This document shows positions 11,113 to 22,900 of a stretch of 64,000 nucleotides of DNA, one piece after another. The stretch spans positions 127,145,637 through 127,209,636 of the forward strand of contig NC_133771.1 of assembly GCF_003597395.2 (NCBI RefSeq), written 5' to 3'. Both the position numbers and the translations under genes were made by a program. This DNA comes from Chelonoidis abingdonii. Taxonomy: Eukaryota; Chordata; Testudines; Testudinidae. Below the pieces are notes generated by a model. The model was not told the DNA's origin, did not search any database, and saw only the letters and a program-made list of their open reading frames with translations. Numbering within the stretch: the first letter of the stretch is position 1; each line of letters starts with the position of its first letter.

Positions 11113-13462
11113 TTTTTTTTGTCCTGCTGCTACCATGGATATGACATCATTTTTGCCAACCGTTGCTAAGTCATGAAGAGAGAGAACATTTCCTTTTCTC
11201 AACACGGTGCAGGGAAGGAGCCAGCACTTCCAAGAGACACAATGTTCTCTTTATCCAGCCAGGGAAAACAGCAAGAGAGAGCCGTAGATGGTCTGGGAAA
11301 TGGCATATGGCCATGCAACACACAAAGTGATAGTGCAGCCTGGCCAATCTCAGTTCTCACTAAATTGGTGGCCTATTTTCTCATCTCAAAGAAAAGAAGG
11401 GGAGAAAAAAAGCCTCAAAGCCTAACCCTGCTGAGGCAACATGTTTGTCTCCAGCCCTTCCCAACAAGGACTGCATTCTGTACTGAAAAACAGAAGAGGG
11501 AGTGCTTATGATCTATATGTGAGCTGCAGCTCCTGACCTTTATCCTGTGAGCGGCATCTATTAAACCATTAAATACAGTATGTTATAAATAACAGAGGGT
11601 GGAGGAAAGGAAAGGAGCGTTGAGAATATAGAGATAGTAGGTTCAATGGGGACAAAGAGATGTTTAGGATTTAATTATGGACAATTTAATAACCAGCCCA
11701 ACTCATCTTTCATCTGAATGACTATAGGTTCAAGGGCAAACTCTGATGTCCTTACTCAGTATTTCTCTTTCAGAAAAAAATTTCCACTGAGGTCAATAGG
11801 AGTATTGCCAGAGGAAGGACTTTCTGGATGTGAGCCTCAGCCTTTAGGGCTGGCTTGCTGTGTGTATACAGCAGGAAAAATACTCTATACTGTGGGCCAA
11901 CACGTTAAATCATTTCAGCCCAGTTTGAAACAAGATTATGGTTCAAGTCCATTTTGTCCCTTATGTTTTTGCACTTAATGACTTGATACACTGACATCAA
12001 AACAGAGGTCACTGAAACCTATAGATTTTTTTCTCCACAGCCTAGACAAATCAGTCCATGATGCTGAGACATAACCTGTGGATAATTTTCTGCCAGGACT
12101 ACAAACTTTTACAGCTTATATTGTTTGCAAATGAGCGAAGAGGGGCACTTCAACATGTGCGAGAAAGGATTAAAGGCTCAGGTAGCCACATTCACTTCAC
12201 CTGGGTGGTAATTAGGCAGTTACTTGTCAGCCAGGGAAGGTAGGAAGGAAGGATCAGGTGATAACAGATCCTTGAGCCTTCTAAATCAGCTGAGTGTGTT
12301 CAGGGAATAGGGACTGGCTGCTGTGATCTGCTGAAGAGCCAGACACTGCTGGAGGCTAGAGGCCTCAGGAATACATAGGTTAGGAAGGACAGTGCTTAAT
12401 ACCAGCCACAGGGAAAGACAGTTGAGCGCCAGGAAAGGGTTGAGCACAGAGACCAAAGGTTAGGTTGGTTCTTTGGATCTATGAATTGCACCTGGACATT
12501 CTGTTACTCCAGAAGCGGTTTGGACTAGCCACTGCTCGGCTGGAGGGCTGAGAGGGGCGCAGACAGAGGGCCTACAGGAGTCACTGGAGACAAAAACCCA
12601 GAGCTCCCTAACACAAGTAGGTACACTGATGGTGAGTGTGCATTGTCACAGGCACACATGCCAAGTTCTTCTTCATCTCAAGAAAGGAATTTCTTGCCAC
12701 AGTATTTATCACATATTAATTTCATTTGCCAAAGATAGACTGCTCTTGCTTTTCCTTTCCTTTTTCTAAAAAGCAAATACAGTTCACTGCATCTCAGATA
12801 AGGATACCAAGCAGAACCTAAATTTCTGTTTGCTTTTTAAAGAAATGGGAAGCGGGTGGGGGAGGGAAGACATTTCACAAAGATGGGGAAAAGTTTTGTA
12901 GCCAAAGAACAGATGTGGTGCAGGCAGATTCTGTCAACTTCACACCATCTCATTCATGGTTTCCACAAACTATTCTATTCTCTTTGTTGATGAAAAGTCA
13001 TTAAGCTACATAGTAACGCATAGTCTGAGTTGCCATGGGGATGGCTGACAATATTTAACTATGTGCACTCATTCAGTGACAATACTTAATGTGTGCTAGA
13101 AAACAAGATGAGAACACAAACACATCTCCTAGTTTGCAAAGGACTGGATTTTCACAAGGCAACCAGCAGGGGGAGGTAAAGGAGTGAAGGATTTTCTTGC
13201 CCACAATTAAAAAAAAAATTCTTGTTATTCCAGTCTAAGAAGTGATAATTGTAGAAAATGTGTACTTTAAGATGCAAAGCTGCTGAATATAAGCTTTCCC
13301 TTGATTGTGCATTTTTGGCTTTCCCTTTCAAATATCTTCATCTCACAACGAGACATTCTCGCAGATTTCCATGTACAGTGGCATATAAGGTACTAGTTTG
13401 ACTGACACAATGAACAACAGACAGAAGGTCCATACTATATTTTTTTAAAAGAATTTTTATAT

Positions 13463-13547
13463 GGTGTGTGTGTGCATGTGTGCGCACATATGCATGCATA
13501 CATGCGGGCACGTGTATGCGTATTTATATATGTGTATATATATATAG
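13463..13547. repeat. Compound (TG)n / (ATGC) / (TA)n microsatellite
   Basis: Alternating purine-pyrimidine sequence over about 85 bp: TG repeats, then mixed CA/TG/GC steps, then TATATA. Such alternation can adopt Z-DNA or cruciform forms. Confidence 0.9.
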
Positions 13548-14370
13548 TGAGGGAGAGTGCATATCTGTGGAAAACATGAATTTTCTAAGACATTTATCAG
13601 TTTATTTAAAAAGGGACTAAAATAGTAGTTCAACAAGAAGGGATTAGCATACAGTACATAGCCTAGGGCACGGAATAGACTACTGTTGACAGTAAGATAG
13701 AGCATTATGAATCAGCAGTGAACTTCCATCCTGAGCAATCAGCTAAGGGCTTGATCCTGCTCTCAGATATGAAGGCAGGTGTCTTGTAAAATCAGGCACT
13801 CCACTTGCACTGCAGCTGATATTACAAGACATCAGGAGATGTGTGCTTGTTTACCAAAGTCAAATTCAAAGTGCATAAAATAACTGAAAAACTGAAAATT
13901 CCTTCCCTAACAATCCCTGCCAGCAAGGAAAAATTAGACGAGGACTACAAAAGGGGATAAAAGAACCTTCGGTCTGATACTTTTGGAGAGAAATTTCCAG
14001 AATTTAATTTAATCTCAGCATCAGAACCAAACATTTTAGATGCTTTACAGTCCACTGACAGCATTTGTTTTGGGTTCACTTGCACATGAATGCCCAGGAA
14101 GGAAATGAAGTGAATGTGCAATGCAGAGCTCACAGGATACGCAGCTTGATAGGGTGTTAACATCAGCAGGGTTCATTCTCTGCTCAGAACCCCAGAGCAG
14201 TACAACTGTACTACTGTGCCCCTTTGTGCATCACTAGGGAAGCTGGAACAATTCCACGAACTATAAAGATGAAAAGACATTGTGCTTCATCTAGGAAAAA
14301 CACTCTCTTCTTCCAGTGAGGTCACTTAAGGGTCAGGGAAATGAGATCTCTTTTGTAAACGTCTCACAAT

Positions 14371-14385
14371 CTCTCTCTCTCTCTC
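14371..14385. repeat. (CT)n microsatellite
   Basis: Uninterrupted CT repeats followed by a short T-run. Confidence 0.9.
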
Positions 14386-14703
14386 TTTTTAGATCCTTTT
14401 AGCAAAGTTGCAAAGCCTTAAAGTTTGATTAAATTCAAGCAGTGTTGTAAATTCAGGAAATTGTTTTCTTCTGAGTTACTAGTTCTGCAAATCTATATCC
14501 TTTTACACACACAAACTCCATCAAAAATGTGTTGCAGCTCTCCAGAAGTTGATTAATTTAATCTTGTTTTACACTGTTTCATTGGCATTTGTTCCTTTCT
14601 CAGTTGTCAACACGTTTAGAACCCTTAAGCCTTATTGAATCTTTAACCTATTTAACAGACAAAACCCCCACAGATTTACATGAAACAAAACCACACCTGG
14701 TAG

Positions 14704-15030
14704 ATCAGTGGCTCTCAAGCTTTCCAGACAACTCTACCCCTTTCAGGAGTCTGATTTATCTTGCATACCCCCCCAAGTTTCACCTCACCTAGAATCTTTT
14801 CGTTGATTATACAGAGAATAACTAGAATCATCAGGAGAAAAATTTGCTAAGAGGAAGAAGAAAACTACTCATACAATGAAACATTAAAAGAGATAATGAT
14901 CCCATTTTATACATAATAATGTATTTTTAGCCAAAGGAAAGTATTAGGTTTTTTTTATATTTGACAAGGGAGAAGCTCATAGTCTTCTTGACAAATTGCC
15001 ACGAAACACTGAAGAAAAGCTCTACAATGT
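14704..15030. mobile_element. hAT-like element fragment (left end)
   Basis: The segment opens with ATCAGTGGCTCTCAAGC, close to the CAGTGGTTCTCAA terminus common to many vertebrate hAT elements. It continues with TTTCAGGAGTCTGATTT and TACCCCCC-AAGTTTCACC, which I recognise as part of an abundant reptile hAT family. The matching right end was not found, so the right boundary is a guess. Confidence 0.5.
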
Positions 15031-16189
15031 ACAGAGATGAAATCAGTTTATTAATAGACTAAAGTTAAAATAATACTGTAGCTTGAGCTATCTGACTGGT
15101 TGCTCACTGTTTGTGCTGATGCATACAGTGGCACAATTATAAACTCAGCATTTGTTGCTCCTGCACCAATTGCAATATCTTTCTATAGGAGATGACATAG
15201 TACCACAATCACTGCCAAATTGGAAATGTTGGGTTTAAAGTCCTATAATGTCTAACATGGTCACCATTAAATAGTCACCCATCAACTAAAGTTATCACAC
15301 AGTAATGTCTAAGATGCTGCACATCTTTACTATACTGAGTATGCAGAAAAACTGCAGTATCTCTGGGTGAGATTCTGCCACACTTTTTTCCACTGAATAG
15401 TACTTTACTCCTTGGGCTACTACTGTGAATGAAAGTGAAAGAATCTGGCCCTTTCATACTACAGTGTGGTAAATGATAGGCAAAGTAAGAAACCTGAGTC
15501 AATCCAATTCCCATTTTCAGATGTCATTATTAAGAACCACTATCCCTTGTACAAGATTTGGATAATTCGTAGATCAAATATGAAATATGAGGGAGCCTTT
15601 GGGGGTGTTTCTTTTAGGGGGCAGAGATTTTTAGGAGTTTCATTTTCAATCCGAAGAATATGTTTTGGGTTTTCTCTAGGAATTTCAAGTCATTTGAAGA
15701 TAAAGACAGTGCCCTGGGGCTGTTGTGTCAAAGCCCTTTACTATAAAGTACCTAATACATGACAAATGTCATATGATTTATTTTATATTTGTCCTGATCT
15801 GATAAATTCACAGAGAAAATCTCCTTCCTAAATGTTCATTTAAATATAATGTAATAGTAAATATAACAGTATATATATTGAGCATTTCACACACTAATTT
15901 TAAAAGACATTCAAGAAATTTACCAACTGTTACCAAGAAGTTTTAATTCTGGGGTCTCCTTTCATAGTTTAAAGGAAAAAAATACTCTTTTTGCTAAGGA
16001 GTTTTTATGAATAAATCTTTAGCTTGTAGCATGAATAGTGAAAATCATGTAGTTTTAGAAATTCATACCACAGTACTGTCTGAAAAATCGTAAGACACTG
16101 AAATGTCTTACAGCTTCAAATCAGTAACTCACAAATACCTTTACATATGAGCCATCCACTCCAAAAGCAATTTTCCCTCTCTTGGTTTT
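15031..16189. other. Unassigned intronic sequence
   Basis: AT-rich with no coding signal. Around 15355-15470 words such as GTGAGATTCTGCC and GAATCTGGCCC mark a decayed copy of the dispersed foldback repeat. Confidence 0.4.
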
Positions 16190-16432
16190 GACACCGCCTC
16201 ATCGATTATTGGGAGTGGACCACATCCACGCTGACTGAATCGGCCTTGTCAGCACTGGTTCTCCACTTGTAAGGTAACTCCCTTCTCTTCATGTGCCAGT
16301 ATATTTATAGCCTGTATCTGTAATTTTCACTCCATGTATCTGAAGAAGTGGAGTTTTTACCCACAAAAAAGCTTATGCCCAAATAAATCTGTTAGTCTTT
16401 AAGGTACCACTGGACACCTCATTGTTTTTGGC
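16190..16432 (+). mobile_element. Solo PLE-related terminal repeat, second subfamily
   Basis: From about 16325 to 16430 the sequence matches the second subfamily seen at 41383-41599: CTGAAGA at 16340-16346, a decayed stem with GGAGT and ACCC, then GCTTATGCCCAAATAAATCTG and GTTAGTCTTTAAGGTACCAC. The hammerhead-type GAAA has become AAAA. The upstream part (16190-16325) resembles the 3' untranslated region of PLE copies. No target duplication was located, so the left edge is approximate. Confidence 0.65.
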
Positions 16433-19240
16433 TGGCTGTGTCTTAGGCTGCCTAGCTAGGAGTCTAGTTGAAAGGAAGTGGAAACAGCATAAAGAACAAG
16501 TAAACTAAATAGTTTAGTATGGACTATGCTAGGAAAGACTAAGCATAATGAGACGTCTTGAGTCTAATCAGAAATGGTGAAGTCCTATTAATTTGAAATT
16601 CTTTAGGGAATGATCTGTTATAGTCTCATACAGAAATTAGTGCTTTTCCACTGTTAACTCTTGTATCTTTTTTGTTAGAGCATCAGGTCAGGACGTCTTG
16701 ATTTCCAGCATTTATGAGTTACCATGACACAAATTTCGAACTCTGGACACAGCCAAAGGTTTCCAGTTTGCCCTCCAGTGATGATAAGTTCATGTCTAGG
16801 ATGCCAAATAAATTTATTGGTCTTTGATTCTTCAAATTTCAATTTCCATCTCCCATGAAAGGAGGGATTGTTTTGTTTTGTTTCTAAAGAACAACTCAAT
16901 TATATTAATTAGAATTCACCTTACAGAGCTGTTAGAATTTTAAGATGACAAAACCATATAATGGTTTTCCAATGATGAATAAACCATGTTGGTTAAATAT
17001 GAAATGAACCAAAACTTGAATCAATTACAAATTAACTCCTGAACTGCAAAGCTCTGGTAATTTTATATATCTTTTTTATGATTTAAAGTTTGCAAACATC
17101 TCTGTACTTCTTGGTTTCAGGCATAACTGGAAGAGCATATGCTAAAGCAGAGTCAAACCTCATGAAACATAACTGACATCACCAAAGTCTATTTCCAAGT
17201 CAACCAAGTTTGGCTAAGTATACTGAATGTCTATCCAAACTGAACTGCCAAACTTTCTGAGCATCATCATAGCTACCATTTTCTCTATTTGTATATTCTA
17301 ATTCTTCCATTTTTACTTATAGCACCACTTGAGGCAGGTTATTCACTAGTTAGCATGAGAAACTTCATATTACCACACAATTGTAACTGATAAATCACTG
17401 TTATTTTGTATCCAACGTGAAGAGGGTTTGGGTGAGGAAAGAGTGGCTCCTCATATACTGCTGCATGGTAACTGTTAGCAAGTGCTGATGTTTTTAATGC
17501 TAAATGTGCTCAAGAATTATGTGGTACCTGGAGTCTCATTGCTTACGTTAAAATGAAGTTGAATTCCAAAGCCAGAAATTTCCAGTATTATTGCAGCATG
17601 AATTTCTGATACAACTACTCAGGGTTGATTGCAGTTTGCTAAGTCTCTATTCATGAGTCTTCATAACTTGGCACTAAAAAAAATAGCTCCACGGTATAAT
17701 TTGGAATATAAATTCTCAGTCTGGGAGAAATGTTTGTCCAGGTTTTGAACAAAAATCCCTTTTTTAGATGAGAGGAAGGAAAAAGAGATACATTTTTTGC
17801 TCTCTCCTAGTAAAGACAATCCCAATAAATCACACAAACTATAAAATATAAAGGACATGAATCAACATAATTCACTAACTCATTTTAGTGTCATTTGCCA
17901 CTATTATTACTACTACTCCCTTGAAATTAAATAAAATATACAGGCCAAATTTATTCTTGACGTAATCCCATTGGAGCTAATTTAGTGTAACATACAGATC
18001 TCTCACACTCACTTTGTGTAAATTATAGTAGCAATAACAACAAAATCATAGCAACTAAACCACCAAAAGGAGGTTAAAGATGAAAAGAAGTAGTTTTAAA
18101 CTCGCTGAGACTTGAGTTCAACTTCTTGTGACTGTTGATGATACAGTGCTACTATCATCAAACCAGAGCAGGCATCTATGTTCATTACAATGTTAAACTT
18201 GTCAGTGACGTGACTTCATCAACAGGAGCAGGGGAAGCTGACTCCTGACCTTAGGACTTTGCTCATAATTAACGGAAAACATTATCTACAGCTATTTTGT
18301 TTAAGAAAGTATTTCTTCTAGTATCTCTAAGCCTGCATCTATATCCTGTTCTGTATATGGGACCACACACAGCTGTTCTATGCGTTTATTTTAGTAACAA
18401 AGACATTCCAGTTTGTTTTCAAAGATAAGGGTCTGACTTATGGCCAATAGATTAGGTTTTGCAGCATATTGCATAGTATACAGTTCAACCTCTAAGCATG
18501 AATGGAGAGTTTAGAATGGAGTTCCATCTCTTGCTTTTTAAAGTTTATTTCTGGCATGTTCTTAGCATTACTTTAAGCTGAATACTTTCCTGTGATTTAA
18601 CATATGATATAATGTCTGAACCCGTGTGCAGTTACCCAGGCATAGTGTTTTGCCCTTGTGTCCTGAGGACTGTGAGACTCTCAGAAGGCTGGAGAACTCT
18701 TATCTGGAGACCTAATAGGGAATCTAATCCTGCAGATAAGGATGATTCCGAGTGGGGATATGCGCAAGAAATAGGTGCTGCAAAATCCATTTAATCGCTT
18801 GACTGATGCTGTAAGCTTCCCAGTTTATTAAATTTATCTACTTCCAACGGCCAGTTTACATGACTGGATAAACATCTTGTTTTGCCATTTTGATGGCATC
18901 ATAAAAGGGGAGGAACTGTGAAAAAAATGTTCCCTAAAGCCGCAATAGTGTTGTACTGAGATTTTCAATTTCATTCTCCTTCTAGTAAAACACATAAATA
19001 AAGAGCCGCATTGTGGCATGGATTTATATGCAGTACTCCCCATTGATTTCAGTGGGGAATATTGTGAAAAATCAATGGCATGACATAACACAAAGATTGG
19101 GATTAAAACGTTTTCCACTATAAAATAAGGAAATACAATTACAGTGGCACATTACAAATGGTTCTTTAACATTCATTTCATGCCTTCATGTAGCACATGG
19201 CATGTACTATTTAGAAATCAAATGAAAATACAAAAAACCC
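16433..19240. other. Unassigned intronic sequence
   Basis: AT-rich. No repeat family or coding signal recognised. Confidence 0.4.
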
Positions 19241-19380
19241 TGATCCCATTTCTCATTTTGCAGCACCAGAACCTCCCACAAAACAGGTGGCAGAAAAACT
19301 AGGAGAAAACAGAGTGGGTGAAGTCACTATAATGAACGTTTAGTAAAACCCCAGGGAACATATGCTTCAGGGCATGTTGT
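19241..19380. repeat. 140-bp duplication, copy 1
   Basis: Begins TGATCCCATTTCTCATTTTG and ends GGGCATGTTGT. The copy at 19782-19921 is the same length in the same orientation with about five differences. It is non-coding. Confidence 0.95.
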
Positions 19381-19781
19381 TATACACATCATTAATATGT
19401 ATAATAGACAAAGGCAGAATGTGACCTTGCATGGGACCATTTGATACAAAGAGTTCTGCAATGAGCTTTACAAAGTTATTTATGTGCTTACTGTTAATTT
19501 GGTACACTGCCCTTGATATCAGTACTTGTGTTATGAAAGAGGGAATGCTGATCAGGACATTAAGGTATCTTTTTCAAAAGCACCATCAATTAGATCCTGA
19601 CTTCTGCTTAGATAGCCACCAGAGAAACAGACCGGGGGATTCAGTGTAATATTTCATCTGTAACACTTCTTTGGTACTATACTGTAGGGTCAGCATTATT
19701 ACAAGCATGGGAGTAAGTCCTTTGACTTAAATGCCCAAAGCTAAGACTGCTAGTAAGTGCAAACAGTGGGGATTGAAACAG

Positions 19782-19921
19782 TGATCCCATTTCTCATTTT
19801 GCAGCACCACAACCTCCCACAAAACAGGTGGCAGAAGAACTAGGAGAAAACAGAGCAGGTGAAGTCACTATAATGAACCTTTAGTAAAACCCCAGGGAAC
19901 ATATGCTTCAGGGCATGTTGT
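19782..19921. repeat. 140-bp duplication, copy 2
   Basis: Direct repeat of 19241-19380 at an offset of 541 bp, roughly 96% identical by eye. No terminal signature of a mobile element is apparent, so a local segmental duplication or gene conversion is more likely than transposition. Confidence 0.95.
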
Positions 19922-22900
19922 CTCAAATTAGTGGCCCTCCTAGAACTATCTGTTTTCGTTACCATTGACTAGGAGAAAGAATCTTTATGGTTCGGAGAGC
20001 TAGCCATGACATTGCAATGGCATGCCAGTGTCACTATAGTTAAGGCTGCTTCAAGACATCTGTTGAAAGGTAAATCTTTCTAAGTCCTCTAAAATCAACA
20101 TGCTCAGTCGGATTTCTTGGAAATTTGCCATGCCCCAGAGGATGCCTGCTAGGGTTAGTGATCCAAATTTGGAATCATTTGAGCCAGGGCTCCACAGACA
20201 TAATCCCCCAGAAACACCCATTTAGAAAACAAAAGATCTTTTCCCCAGATCTAGAGATCAAACTACTGATGAGCTGTGGGTCAAAACACTTTCAAGATAT
20301 TGCATGCACTCACTAAACCCAACCTGCCTGCACCCCTCAGTTCTGCCTTTTTGTCCTTTAACAGTATTAGTCAGAATCCTGTGGGTGACAGGGAATGCAT
20401 TGTAAAAGAAGGTAAACAGTTTGTACACTTCAGCAACCGTGGGGTTGGCGGAGTAAAGGTATGTGTATTAACAGGAATTATTACAGCACTACCGAAAGAG
20501 GCCAGAGTTACAGTTCTATGGGCAACCTCTGTATATCCTGGTTTTGAGATGTTTGAGTTTTGCTCAGCTCAGCAGACTGCAAGAGGATGATGTCACCAAG
20601 CAACCTTAAGGCTGCACTCACAGTTTTTTGCCACTGTATTATAATATTGATTGGTGTAATGGAACTTGTGTCTTGCTGAGTTTGGTACTGCTACATATAA
20701 AAATACTTCTGTAACGGTATTCAAAATTTAAGTCATGGGATAACGTTCTTACTCATTACAGCAAACAACGTATGTTCATTATTCATGTCTACAGAGCTGC
20801 GGGAAGAATATCAGGGGAAGATTTATACATGGAACAGTCCACATCTTGACTGCACTACTTTATAAAACTGAAGGGTAACAAACTAGCTAGCCTTTTTTTC
20901 TCTTTCTTGTGAATACATCAATTCTCCTCAGGGTCTTCAGAGTATCCATTTAAACGTCAGTTAAAAAAAAGTCATGTGTGAGTTATTTGCTTTAACTCCA
21001 TTAATTATGCTTTATATAGCTCTTTGCATGTTACAACCTGGGAGGGGGCTTTATTCTAGCAGCCAAGTGCAATTGTGACAAAGAAAGGCACACTAAAAGC
21101 AATACTGATGTACAGTAATTACAGAGAAAAACTGTGAGGTGCATGTGACAATTTTCTCCAGACACTTAAATGCATAAGGAAAAGTAATGACAGAGCAGAG
21201 AAATAAGGCAAACGAAGAGTGTTTTGATATAGAAGGAAAGAAGGACAACGCAGTTAGAACCTCAATTTCATTGATATTTCTAAGGTGTTTTAAAGACTAC
21301 TTTGGGTTGCAGACAGAGGCCCACACTGGGGACACTGTAGAGACAGAATGCCTGGTGAGCTCAAGGAGGGATTGTGCTTCGTTACCTCTGTTTTACAATC
21401 TTGTGGACAACCTAATTTAGGCTATTCAAAGAGCATTAACTCAGATTCTCACCAGCTAGTCGGAAAACTATGACATCTTCTTGGAAGCGCGGAGTCACAA
21501 AAATTCCTCCCTTTGGTGTGAGCTTAACAGTGATTTCATTGAGTAGCTGCCAGTTCTCTTACTACATATTGTTAAAAGTAACAAAGAATTGTGTGGAGGG
21601 CATAAGAAAGAAAATAATTCATTGAGCTCAGCAAATTTCACAAAGCTGGGCCTAGATAGAAGTTCATTTAGCCCTTGCAGAAACATTGGACCGCCTCCAA
21701 AATTGAGACGCTACAGTCTTTCTTCATAGTAGAGCATCAATATACCCAGGGAGGTTTGTCTTCCCTGGGAAGAAATCAGCATTTGTCTATTCATTTTATG
21801 GTCCTTTGGAGACTACAGTTTTGGGATTGTTACTGGATTGGGGTGGGTTTTGCACAGAATATGTACCATTTCCCATGCTCAGTAGAATCATTGGGACAGA
21901 GGCATCAAACAGATTAACAATGAATTCCTTTTATTTCCCTCTTTCAAAGTTTAACACACAAACACTATTCCCATAGCCTTTGCTTATTTCAGTGAACAGT
22001 GAGGAAGAGATGAAACAGACAGCGAATCCAAAAGCAGAATACTAGGGATGGAAGGAGGATCAAACGTGCAGACAAGGCACTACTATGGACATACTGCGTG
22101 CACCCAACTAAATCTGCTGTGTTGGAGAGATCAGCTAGGTCCCTCTGTTTGTTGTGTGGATCTGAAATCCACTCCATTCTAGGAAAATTAAGCCTATCTA
22201 GTCTCAAAAATATGAAGGGCAAAAGTTCCATCTTCAACAATTTCTTCAGCTGGGATTTACAGAAGTTTCAGAGTGAACACAATCATCTTGGACATTAGGC
22301 CTAGTATCAGATCTCCTTCCTCAGGGGATCTTCTTGGAAAAACTCATAGAATATTTCCAGGGGCACTGCTGATCTCCATAGGCACTGCTGAAGTTATAAA
22401 TTAAGTCTTTTAGGTCCTAAATAACCAGGAAAAAGAGCTAGAAAAAGTAGGACTGGAAGTACTAGCTCACAACACAGAAATTGTTGCTATTAGGTTGAGC
22501 TGAGATGTAACATAATCTATAGAGATTGTGTCAAGATCCAATTTGGTGCAAATATATATAATTTCAATGATTTTACTGAAGCTGCTCCCACTACCTCTGA
22601 ATTTGACCACCTCCCCTCCCCCTGTTTGGAGAAGTTGTTTAATCTTCTTTGGGTCAGAAAGAACAAAAACAAAAGGCTCATTTTCTAAGGATGGTCTTTT
22701 GTATGAGCATTACTCACAACGGCTTTTTCAAATGTGGGGGGGATTATAGATCATCTTTCTCAGGTTATATTAGAATTTCACACAGTGATTGCTCTTTCTT
22801 TTGGTAAAACTATGTATTTTCCTCTCCATGCACTCACTTACCTACACTTACTCTTTTCTCTGCCTAGAATAGCTCAACAAGAAAATCTACTGCATCCCCA

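Larger units (their letters stand above)
9296..14703. other. Unassigned intronic sequence with microsatellites
   Basis: No domain-bearing frame was seen. The 112-codon plus frame at 11173-11511 is low-complexity and unrecognised. The stretch 12240-12650 is more GC-rich and may be an unclassified repeat. The named simple repeats are listed separately. Confidence 0.4.

Noticed and set aside
13463..13547. Possible functional Z-DNA or promoter element
   Set aside because: It is an ordinary compound microsatellite in an intron. No promoter motifs or exon nearby.
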